8,637 nt of DNA from JBEBBU01 sp041158225 (GTDB taxonomy: Bacteria > Pseudomonadota > Gammaproteobacteria > Methylococcales > Methylococcaceae): positions 1 through 8,637 of the forward strand of contig JBEBBU010000063.1 of assembly GCA_041158225.1 (NCBI GenBank), written 5' to 3'. Under the pieces are notes generated by a model that saw only the letters and a list, made by a program, of their open reading frames with translations, was not told the origin of the DNA and did not search any database. Shown here in pieces: positions 1 to 5,467 of the stretch (position 1 is its first letter; every line of letters starts with the position of its first letter). The position numbers were made by a program, and so were the translations under genes.

Positions 1-907
1 GATACCGTAGCAGTGCCTGGCGGATCTGCTGCGCTTCATCCATGACAGGCAGGGTCAAAGCATCGGCACGGACTGTCTGCAGCAGAGGTGGCATGGATGC
101 CCCTACTGGCGGCAGAAACTCACGGAACTCTGGAGGCAGATCTTCCGCCAGCAGGACAGGCCCACGTCCCACGGCGAAGGCATATTCCACGACATTCTGC
201 AGTTCCCGGACATTGCCAGGCCAGGCATGATCCAGCAGCAGGCGCATGGCTGAAGGATCAATCTCCTCAATGCGTCGTGGTCCCCGCTCATTATGACGGT
301 CAATGCAGTGCCACAGCAGCAGGGTGATATCCTGACGCCGCTCCCTGAGTGCCGGCAGAAAAACCGGTACCACGCGCAGGCGGTACATCAGATCTTCACG
401 AAATCGCCCTTCCCTGACGGCTTCGCGCAGGGAACGGTGTGTCGCAGCCACGATACGGACATCCACCCGGAACTCGCGGGTTCCCCCCACCGGGGTAAAG
501 GTCCGTTCCTGCAGGACGCGTAGCAGTTTGGCCTGCAGTTCCATGGGAAACTCAGCGACCTCATCCAGGAACAGCGTCCCGCCATCGGCCCGCTGAAACA
601 GCCCGGCATGGTCGCGCACCGCCCCGGTAAATGCGCCGCGTACATGACCAAACAGCTCACTTTCCAGCAGCGATGGCGTCAGCGCCGCACAGTTGATCGC
701 AAGAAAAGGCCCACCTGCCCGATGACTTTCCATGTGCAGGACACGGGCCACCAGTTCCTTGCCTGCACCAGACTCTCCGCGTATCAGCACTGTTGCTTCA
801 GTTTCCGCCACATTGCGTAAAATGACCAGTGCACGACGCATGACAGGATCCCGGGTCAGAATGCCATGCAATACCTCCACATCATCAAACACGGGTCTTC
901 GTGTCAT
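1..907 (-). CDS. Sigma-54-dependent transcriptional activator lacking a sensor domain (3' end cut by window edge)
   Basis: This is an enhancer-binding protein that would remodel RNA polymerase-sigma-54 by ATP hydrolysis. The 302 visible residues show the complete AAA+ core: Walker A GESGAGKE (44-51), the sigma-54-contacting GAFTGA loop (91-96), Walker B GGTLFLDEV (109-117), sensor I around RIVAATH (151-157), the arginine-finger segment FREDLMYRL (169-177) and sensor II WPGNVREL (229-236). The AAA+ domain begins almost at residue 1, so there is no receiver, GAF, PAS or V4R domain; the layout resembles PspF. The last residues (about 289-302, MDEAQQIRQALLRY) look like the start of the Fis-type helix-turn-helix, which lies outside the window. 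ATG at 907 is preferred because AAGGA (916-920) sits 8 nt upstream; an in-frame ATG at 928 has no such site. It is divergent from the permease-cyd operon, so it is probably that operon's regulator (inference). The frame is clear; the signal it responds to is unknown. Confidence 0.93.
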   Translation of the reverse strand, partial: MTRRPVFDDVEVLHGILTRDPVMRRALVILRNVAETEATVLIRGESGAGKELVARVLHMESHRAGGPFLAINCAALTPSLLESELFGHVRGAFTGAVRDHAGLFQRADGGTLFLDEVAEFPMELQAKLLRVLQERTFTPVGGTREFRVDVRIVAATHRSLREAVREGRFREDLMYRLRVVPVFLPALRERRQDITLLLWHCIDRHNERGPRRIEEIDPSAMRLLLDHAWPGNVRELQNVVEYAFAVGRGPVLLAEDLPPEFREFLPPVGASMPPLLQTVRADALTLPVMDEAQQIRQALLRY

Positions 908-928
908 ATCAGCAATCCTTGAGGGCAT

Positions 929-999
929 TGTTTCATCAATGCAACATTATATGACACATGATGTATCATCATCGCAACATAATCCACTGCATGACACAT
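929..999. promoter_or_regulatory. Candidate upstream activating sequence: two interleaved pairs of repeated boxes
   Basis: Box A (931-950, TTTCATCAATGCAACATTAT) recurs at 964-983 with 16 of 20 bases identical and a 33-nt offset, about three helical turns. Box B (ATGACACAT, 951-959) recurs exactly at 991-999. The first box A lies in an imperfect inverted repeat, TGTTTCAT-CA-ATGCAACA (929-946, one mismatch between arms). The first box B lies in another, ATGACAC-ATGAT-GTATCAT (951-969, one mismatch). The cluster is 40-110 bp upstream of the -24 element at 1039, a usual range for enhancer sites of sigma-54 activators. That the divergent regulator binds here is inference. Confidence 0.6.
946..951 (-). 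promoter_or_regulatory. Possible -10 box for the regulator gene
   Basis: The minus strand reads TATAAT here, a perfect sigma-70 -10 hexamer, about 39 nt upstream of the regulator's ATG. No convincing -35 box lies at 16-18 nt; a TTGCGA-like hexamer occurs only at about 20 nt. The box lies inside the repeat cluster, so any protein bound there could repress the regulator's own gene (inference). Confidence 0.4.
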
Positions 1000-1038
1000 A
1001 CTCTCTCGATAACCCGCCCGGCGGGCTGGAATCAGAAA

Positions 1039-1056
1039 TTGGCACGGATCATGTTT
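1039..1056 (+). promoter_or_regulatory. Candidate sigma-54 (-24/-12) promoter of the permease-cyd operon
   Basis: The sequence TTGGCACGGATCATGTTT carries a perfect -24 element (TTGGCACG). Its -12 element, ATGTT, is weaker than the consensus TTGCA. The spacing from the GG (1041-1042) to the G of the -12 element (1053) is the canonical 10 bp. The predicted start is near 1066, leaving a leader of about 25 nt before the permease. The adjacent gene encodes a GAFTGA-containing activator, which supports the call. Confidence 0.65.
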
Positions 1057-1090
1057 ACCATGTACTGAAACGCCTTGATAAGGAAACACT

Positions 1091-2017
1091 TTGACTCTCG
1101 TACTGATACTCTCCGCACTGATTGGCATCCTGCTGGGCATGCTCGGTGGCGGCGGCTCCATACTGATGGTGCCCATGCTGGTCTATGTCGCCGGGCTTCC
1201 AGCCAAACAGGCCGTCGTAACCTCGCTGGTCGTGGTCGCCATTACCAGCCTTTCAGGGCTGATCCCTCATGCGATGCAACATCGCTTCTGCTGGAAGAAT
1301 GCACTGTTCTTTGGTCTGAGCGGCATGCTGGGTGCTCATGGAGGCGGCAGGGTAGCGGGACTGCTATCAGGCGAAATACTGCTGATCCTGTTTGCACTGA
1401 TGATGCTGACCACGGCAACACTGATGCTTGTATCAGGCAGAAAACAGTCTGAGACACCACCTGCGCCGGGTGTTTCACTTTGTCCGCGTCGGGTACCGGT
1501 TATGGCCATCCTGTTCGATGGACTGTTCATCGGCTTTATTACCGGGCTGATCGGTGCTGGTGGTGGCTTCATGATTGTCCCGGCACTCCACATTCTGGGC
1601 CATCTGCCGATGCAGGCTGCGATTGGCACCAGTCTTGGCATCATCAGCCTCAATTCCATGGCGGCACTCAGTGGTTACATTACCCATATGGAACTGCCTG
1701 TGACACTGGTCACCTGCATCACCCTCGCCTGCGTTGCCGGCAACCAGCTGGGCGCAAGAATGCAGGGTATGTTCGCACCCGCCACGCTACGCCAATGTTT
1801 TGCCTGGATGACACTGGTACTGGCCTGCTTCCAGATTTACAAATCCTTTTCCCCTGCTATTATCACGGAAATAGAAACCCTGTTCGAACAGTACCGGGAA
1901 TTCCTCTATGGTGCTGGCAGTGTAGTTCTGGCACAGGCCATCCTTGGATTCAGACACTGGCTGCAGGCCAGAGAATCCGCTGACTACCACGAAGCCCGTC
2001 ACACAGGGATACACTGA
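1091..2017 (+). CDS. TauE/SafE-family (YfcA/DUF81) membrane permease
   Basis: This 308-residue protein is a polytopic inner-membrane transporter. It has the internal duplication typical of the family: each half starts with a glycine-rich motif followed by a hydrophobic segment, GMLGGGGSILMVPML (16-30) and GLIGAGGGFMIVPAL (152-166). The two halves are joined by a polar loop near residues 116-134, and an extra hydrophobic stretch lies near the C-terminus (about 273-287). Family members are linked to export or uptake of sulfite, sulfoacetate and other sulfur anions, but substrates are mostly unproven; a sulfur anion fits the SQR downstream (inference). The start is TTG at 1091, chosen because AAGGA (1080-1084) lies 6 nt upstream and translation enters the first membrane segment directly. 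It is the first gene of the operon and is followed 1 nt later by cydP. Confidence 0.88.
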   Translation: MTLVLILSALIGILLGMLGGGGSILMVPMLVYVAGLPAKQAVVTSLVVVAITSLSGLIPHAMQHRFCWKNALFFGLSGMLGAHGGGRVAGLLSGEILLILFALMMLTTATLMLVSGRKQSETPPAPGVSLCPRRVPVMAILFDGLFIGFITGLIGAGGGFMIVPALHILGHLPMQAAIGTSLGIISLNSMAALSGYITHMELPVTLVTCITLACVAGNQLGARMQGMFAPATLRQCFAWMTLVLACFQIYKSFSPAIITEIETLFEQYREFLYGAGSVVLAQAILGFRHWLQARESADYHEARHTGIH

Positions 2018-2018
2018 G

Positions 2019-2180
2019 ATGGCACTACGCAAGGAACTGGGCTGGACACTGACACTGAAGTGCCTGTTACTGATCGCGCTCTGGTTCATGTTCTTTCGTC
2101 ATCCTGCCGGGCAGCCCAAGCCGGCCGTCACCGATCTTTTTTCATCCTCACTTTCCAACGCTCCGGAGAACCAGCCATGA
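2019..2180 (+). CDS. cydP: CydP-like small subunit of cytochrome bd oxidase
   Basis: This is a 53-residue protein with a short positively charged N-terminus (MALRKELG), one membrane helix (about residues 10-26, rich in Leu, Ile, Trp and Phe) and a polar proline-containing tail. That layout, and its place directly before cydA, match the small CydP proteins found with proteobacterial cytochrome bd operons. It begins 1 nt after the permease stop, with AGGGA (2005-2009) 9 nt ahead of the ATG. Its TGA overlaps the cydA start as ATGA (2177-2180), which implies translational coupling. The likely role is assembly or stability of the oxidase in the inner membrane. The identification rests on size, topology and position, because such short proteins give little motif evidence. 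Confidence 0.7.
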   Translation: MALRKELGWTLTLKCLLLIALWFMFFRHPAGQPKPAVTDLFSSSLSNAPENQP

Positions 2181-3760
2181 TTTCAGGCGATGAAGTTGTC
2201 CAGCTGTCACGACTGCAGTTTGGTCTGACAGCGCTCTACCATTTTCTTTTTGTCCCGCTGACACTGGGGATGACTTTTCTGCTTGCCATCATGGAATCGG
2301 TTTATGTCATGACCGGACGTATTGTCTACCGCGACATGACACAATTCTGGGGCAAGCTGTTCGGTATCAACTTTGCCATGGGTGTTGCCACCGGCATCAC
2401 CATGGAGTTCCAGTTTGGTACCAACTGGGCCTACTACTCACACTATGTAGGTGATATCTTCGGGCCACTGCTGGCCAGCGAAGGCTGGATGGCCTTCTTC
2501 CTCGAATCCACTTTTGTCGGTCTCTTCTTCTTTGGCTGGGACAGACTCAGCAAGGTCCAGCACCTGACTGTAACCTGGCTGCTGGCACTCGGCACCAGCC
2601 TGTCCGCGCTGTGGATCCTGATTGCCAATGGCTGGATGCAGCATCCGGTGGGTGCAGCCTTCAACTATGAAACCCTGCGCATGGAGATGACCAGCTTCCC
2701 GGACATCTTCTTCAACCCAGTGGCCCAGGTGAAGTTTGTCCACACCGTAGCCGCAGGCTATGTCACGGGTTCCATGTTTATTCTGGGCATCAGTTCCTGG
2801 TACCTGCTGAATGGCCGCGATATCGGCTTTGCCAGACGCTCTTTCTCGATTGCATCGGCGTTTGGACTGGCCTCGATTCTCTCGGTCATCGTACTGGGAG
2901 ATGAGAGTGGTTACACTGATGGCGAAACCCAGAAAATCAAGCTGGCCGCCATTGAAGCGGAGTGGATCACGCATGAACCACCAGCTGCCTTTACCCTGTT
3001 TGGCTTTCCTGACCAGACCACGGAAACCACGCATGCAGCCATTGAGATTCCGCATGTACTCGGACTGATTGCGACCCGCTCCATCGACGAACCGGTCCAT
3101 GGCATCCGCGAACTCCGCCAAGAAAGTGAAAAGCGCATCCGCCGTGGCATCCTGGCCTATGAAGACCTGCAGAAACTGCGGGCCGGCGATACCCATGAGA
3201 GTACCAGAACACGCTTTGAGACCAACAAACAGGATCTGGGCTATGGCCTGCTCCTGAAGAAATACGCACCTGATGTCGTCTCTGCCACGGAAGCGGATAT
3301 CCATCAGGCAGCTCGCGATACCATTCCCCCTGTCGCACCGATGTTCTGGACATTCCGCATCATGGTGGCATCAGGCTTTACCATGCTGTTCATCTTTGCC
3401 ATGGCATTTTACTACTGCGCTACCCGCGTCGCTGACCGCAAGCGCTGGCTGATGCGCCTTGCTGTCTGGGCCATCCCGCTGCCCTGGATTGCTGCCGAAA
3501 CTGGCTGGTTCGTGGCGGAATATGGCCGTCAGCCCTGGACTATTTCAGGCGTACTGCCCACACATCTAAGCGTGTCACACATTGAAAGCAGCCAGATCTG
3601 GTTCAGTCTGGGCGGACTGCTGCTGTTCTATACTGGCCTGCTGGTCATCGAAATGTATCTGATGATCAAGTACATCCGTCTTGGCCCCAGCAGCCTGCAT
3701 ACCGGACGTTACTGCCATGAAACTGCAGCCTCCGGGTCTGCCCTGTCCTCGCACGCATGA
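2177..3760 (+). CDS. cydA: Cytochrome bd ubiquinol oxidase subunit I
   Basis: CydA is the quinol-oxidising, haem-bearing subunit of the bd-type terminal oxidase, which reduces oxygen to water without pumping protons. The 527-residue product is close to the E. coli length (522), and family-critical residues sit at E. coli number plus 3: His22 (H19) and Glu448 (E445) as haem ligands in the b595/d site, His189 (H186) and Met396 (M393) for haem b558, and Glu102 and Glu110 (E99, E107) of the proton path. The motifs GITMEFQFGTNW (73-84), GWMQHPVG (152-159) and GWFVAEYGRQPW (443-454) are present. The quinol-binding Q-loop (about 245-385) is the long type, with KLAAIEAEW at 255-263. ATG at 2177 is chosen over an in-frame upstream start at 2060, because GGAG (2165-2168) precedes it and the N-terminus then aligns with known CydA. 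Confidence 0.97.
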   Translation: MISGDEVVQLSRLQFGLTALYHFLFVPLTLGMTFLLAIMESVYVMTGRIVYRDMTQFWGKLFGINFAMGVATGITMEFQFGTNWAYYSHYVGDIFGPLLASEGWMAFFLESTFVGLFFFGWDRLSKVQHLTVTWLLALGTSLSALWILIANGWMQHPVGAAFNYETLRMEMTSFPDIFFNPVAQVKFVHTVAAGYVTGSMFILGISSWYLLNGRDIGFARRSFSIASAFGLASILSVIVLGDESGYTDGETQKIKLAAIEAEWITHEPPAAFTLFGFPDQTTETTHAAIEIPHVLGLIATRSIDEPVHGIRELRQESEKRIRRGILAYEDLQKLRAGDTHESTRTRFETNKQDLGYGLLLKKYAPDVVSATEADIHQAARDTIPPVAPMFWTFRIMVASGFTMLFIFAMAFYYCATRVADRKRWLMRLAVWAIPLPWIAAETGWFVAEYGRQPWTISGVLPTHLSVSHIESSQIWFSLGGLLLFYTGLLVIEMYLMIKYIRLGPSSLHTGRYCHETAASGSALSSHA

Positions 3761-3775
3761 TCACGGAGTCACACC

Positions 3776-4912
3776 ATGTTTGATTATGAAACCATACGCT
3801 TCATCTGGTGGGTGGCCATTGGGGTCGTCGCCGTTGCTTTCAGTATCACCGAAGGTTTTGATTTTGGTGTCTGCGCCCTGCTGCGGATACTGGGCAGAAC
3901 CGATGATGAGCGCCGCGTCATCATCAATGCTGTAGGCGGTACCTGGGAAGGCAACCAGGTCTGGCTGGTGTTGCTGGGAGGCGCTGTGTTTGCCATCTGG
4001 CCGCCGGTTTACGCCACCCTGTTTTCCGGTCTTTACGCCGCCATGATGCTGGTACTGTTTGCGCTCTTTCTGCGGCCTACCGGCTTTGATTACCGCAGCA
4101 AACTGGATAACCCGGTCTGGCGCGATGCCTGGGACTGGGCACTGTCCATCGGCGGTGGCCTGCCGCCCATCCTGCTGGGTGTGCTGGTCGGCAATCTGCT
4201 GCTGGGCCTGCCCTTCCATCTGGAAGATGATCTGCGTCCCGTCTACGAGGGCAGTTTCTGGGGACTGCTGTCACCCTTTGCCCTGCTCTGTGGTGTCATC
4301 GGACTGGTACTCATGATCCTGCATGGCGCCCTGTTCCTGCAGTTGCGCACGGAAAGCTACATGCATGCACGCACCAGGCAGGTGGTCAGGATCACAGGTC
4401 CCCTGTTACTGGTACTGCTGGTCGTGGCAAGCCTGTGGCTGCTGCAGATGGATCGTCCTGAAATCACCCAGATGGCAGGCACAGGCGCACCGTCCAATCC
4501 GCTGCATAAAACCGTGATTGCCAAAGGCATTTCCTGGATGGATCACTTCATGAGCTACCCATGGATGCTGACAGCCCCCTCTCTGGCTATGACCGGATTC
4601 ATGGCGGCCTGGTGGATGGGACAGCGTGGGAAGGCAGTATCGGGATTCATCGCCAGCTCTGTAGGTATCGCCGGACTGCTCTTCACCATCGGCTTTGGCC
4701 TGTTCCCCTTCCTGCTGATTTCCAGTACCCAGCCCGGATCCAGTCTGACACTCTGGGATGCGAGTTCCAGCCGCTTCACGCTACTGCTTTCATTCTGGAT
4801 TACTGCCATTTTCCTGCCGATCGTACTGGCCTATACCCAGTGGGTATACCGGGTGCTCTGGGGGAAAATCACGCCCGAAAGCATACGGGCCAACGATCAT
4901 CAACTTTACTGA
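3776..4912 (+). CDS. cydB: Cytochrome bd ubiquinol oxidase subunit II
   Basis: CydB forms the membrane heterodimer with CydA and stabilises the haem sites. The 378-residue product matches the E. coli length (379). It begins MFDYETIRFIWW and carries EGFDFG (26-31), including Asp29, TWEGNQVWL (56-64), FRPTGFDYRSK, NPLHK and a WDASSS motif near the C-terminus, and it ends in an HQLY tail like the HSLY of E. coli. Position 58 is Glu where I recall Asp in E. coli, a conservative change in a proton-path residue. It lies 15 nt after cydA with GGAG (3765-3768) ahead of the ATG. The protein is mostly hydrophobic, consistent with multiple membrane helices. Confidence 0.97.
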   Translation: MFDYETIRFIWWVAIGVVAVAFSITEGFDFGVCALLRILGRTDDERRVIINAVGGTWEGNQVWLVLLGGAVFAIWPPVYATLFSGLYAAMMLVLFALFLRPTGFDYRSKLDNPVWRDAWDWALSIGGGLPPILLGVLVGNLLLGLPFHLEDDLRPVYEGSFWGLLSPFALLCGVIGLVLMILHGALFLQLRTESYMHARTRQVVRITGPLLLVLLVVASLWLLQMDRPEITQMAGTGAPSNPLHKTVIAKGISWMDHFMSYPWMLTAPSLAMTGFMAAWWMGQRGKAVSGFIASSVGIAGLLFTIGFGLFPFLLISSTQPGSSLTLWDASSSRFTLLLSFWITAIFLPIVLAYTQWVYRVLWGKITPESIRANDHQLY

Positions 4913-4922
4913 GGAGCACACC

Positions 4923-5063
4923 ATGTGGTACTTCACCTGGATACTCGGCGTCTGCTTTGCCGCAGCTTTTGCCATTATCAACGCCATGTGGCTGGAATCG
5001 GTCTGTGATATCGACGGCCACCCCTCTGATGACACGTGTGACACAAAAACACGCAACAGATAA
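4923..5063 (+). CDS. cydX: CydX small subunit of cytochrome bd oxidase, with an extended polar tail
   Basis: This 46-residue single-helix protein is an accessory subunit that stabilises the haems of the CydAB complex. It begins with the family signature MWYFTWILG, followed by a hydrophobic helix (about 5-24) and a Leu-Glu pair at its end (LES, 24-26), as in E. coli CydX (37 residues). The tail is longer than in E. coli and carries Cys28 and Cys39. GAGGAG (4911-4916) overlaps the cydB stop and lies 6 nt before the ATG. The bases encoding the polar tail also contain two TGACAC boxes and most of a CGCAACA box, so the tail may be shaped partly by overlapping control sequence (inference). Confidence 0.9.
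   Translation: MWYFTWILGVCFAAAFAIINAMWLESVCDIDGHPSDDTCDTKTRNR
5029..5058. promoter_or_regulatory. Candidate upstream activating sequence inside the 3' end of cydX
   Basis: ATGACAC (5029-5035) and a second TGACAC (5039-5044) are followed by CGCAACA (5052-5058). The same two words, in the same order and orientation, occur at 951-957 and 973-979 before the first operon. The TGACAC start is 89 bp from the GG of the -24 element at both places (952 to 1041, and 5030 to 5119). The CGCAACA boxes are 67-68 bp away in each case. Binding by the divergent sigma-54 activator is inferred. Confidence 0.5.
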
Positions 5064-5086
5064 AACATTTGAAACAAAAAATGAAA

Positions 5087-5115
5087 CACGAAACAGGTCA
5101 ACACCCTGTTTCGTG
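5087..5115 (+). terminator. Perfect 11-bp stem-loop after cydX (terminator or mRNA 3' end structure)
   Basis: CACGAAACAGG (5087-5097) pairs perfectly with CCTGTTTCGTG (5105-5115) around a 7-nt loop. It lies 23 nt after the cydX stop. There is no T-run downstream on the plus strand, so it is not a standard intrinsic terminator for the cyd operon. The A-rich stretch 5064-5086 would give a U-rich tail only for transcripts coming from the right. It could stabilise the cyd mRNA or act as a protein-binding inverted repeat. Confidence 0.5.
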
Positions 5116-5116
5116 G

Positions 5117-5134
5117 CTGGCATGATCCTTGATT
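5117..5134 (+). promoter_or_regulatory. Candidate sigma-54 (-24/-12) promoter of the DUF2892-SQR-efflux unit
   Basis: The sequence CTGGCATGATCCTTGATT has a -24 element differing from CTGGCACG at one base. It has a -12 element of TTGAT, against the consensus TTGCA, with the canonical 10-bp spacing between GG (5119-5120) and the G at 5131. The predicted start is near 5144, giving a leader of about 31 nt. The -12 dinucleotide GC is degenerate here (GA), as it is (GT) in the first promoter. Confidence 0.55.
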
Positions 5135-5174
5135 AACTATCTGCGTACGTTGCAGTCATTAAGGGATTCACGAC

Positions 5175-5399
5175 ATGACCATTGAAAACATTATCCGCGC
5201 TACGGCCGGCAGTTTCATTCTCATCTCACTTGGCCTTGGCGTACCGTCCAGCCCACTCTTCCAGAGTGGAAACTGGTTGTGGTTTACCGCATTCGTCGGT
5301 TTTAATTTACTGCAGAGCAGCCTGACAGGCTTCTGTCCACTGGAATGGTTTCTGCGCAGGGTGGAAAAAACCTCCGCAGCAGGAACAGCGAAGGTCTAG
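5175..5399 (+). CDS. DUF2892 (YgaP transmembrane-type) small inner-membrane protein
   Basis: This 74-residue protein has two hydrophobic segments (about 9-24 and 35-50) and the motif FNLLQSSLTGFCPLEWFL (44-61). The TGFCP segment, with its single cysteine, is typical of DUF2892, the membrane domain that in YgaP is attached to a rhodanese sulfurtransferase. No rhodanese is fused here. Such proteins are commonly seen beside sulfur-metabolism genes, and its place 68 nt before SQR fits that pattern. AAGGGA (5161-5166) lies 8 nt upstream of the ATG. Its exact role is unknown; an SQR partner or a membrane carrier for sulfane sulfur is a guess. The 68-nt gap to SQR shows no promoter or hairpin I can support. 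Confidence 0.82.
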   Translation: MTIENIIRATAGSFILISLGLGVPSSPLFQSGNWLWFTAFVGFNLLQSSLTGFCPLEWFLRRVEKTSAAGTAKV

Positions 5400-5467
5400 C
5401 TCCGTAGAACAGCGTTACTACTCATAACAATTCCAAAGTCAACGACCATATCTAGAGGAGCAGCTTC

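Noticed and set aside
42..820. Several short plus-strand open frames at the left end
   Set aside because: They lie opposite the sigma-54 activator, whose AAA+ motifs run continuously on the minus strand. None has recognisable content.
1013..1025. GC-rich palindrome CCCGCC-C-GGCGGG as a terminator
   Set aside because: It has a 1-nt centre, no T-run on either side, and lies in a divergent promoter region where no transcript is expected to end. It could be a binding site, but nothing else supports that.
2060..2176. In-frame N-terminal extension of CydA
   Set aside because: The extension overlaps cydP, lacks similarity to CydA and has no ribosome site. The ATG at 2177 aligns with the family start.
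2438..3304. A 288-codon open frame on the minus strand across cydA
   Set aside because: It is opposite cydA, whose haem ligands and Q-loop are intact. The antisense product is low-complexity in places and shows no family motif.
5060..5085. IHF site between the second box pattern and its -24 element
   Set aside because: The AT-rich stretch only approximates the IHF consensus, with at least two mismatches in core positions. Bending by IHF is possible but not supported.
4561..5136. Plus-strand frame of 191 codons overlapping cydB and cydX
   Set aside because: It is out of frame with two well-identified genes and has no ribosome site or recognisable domain.
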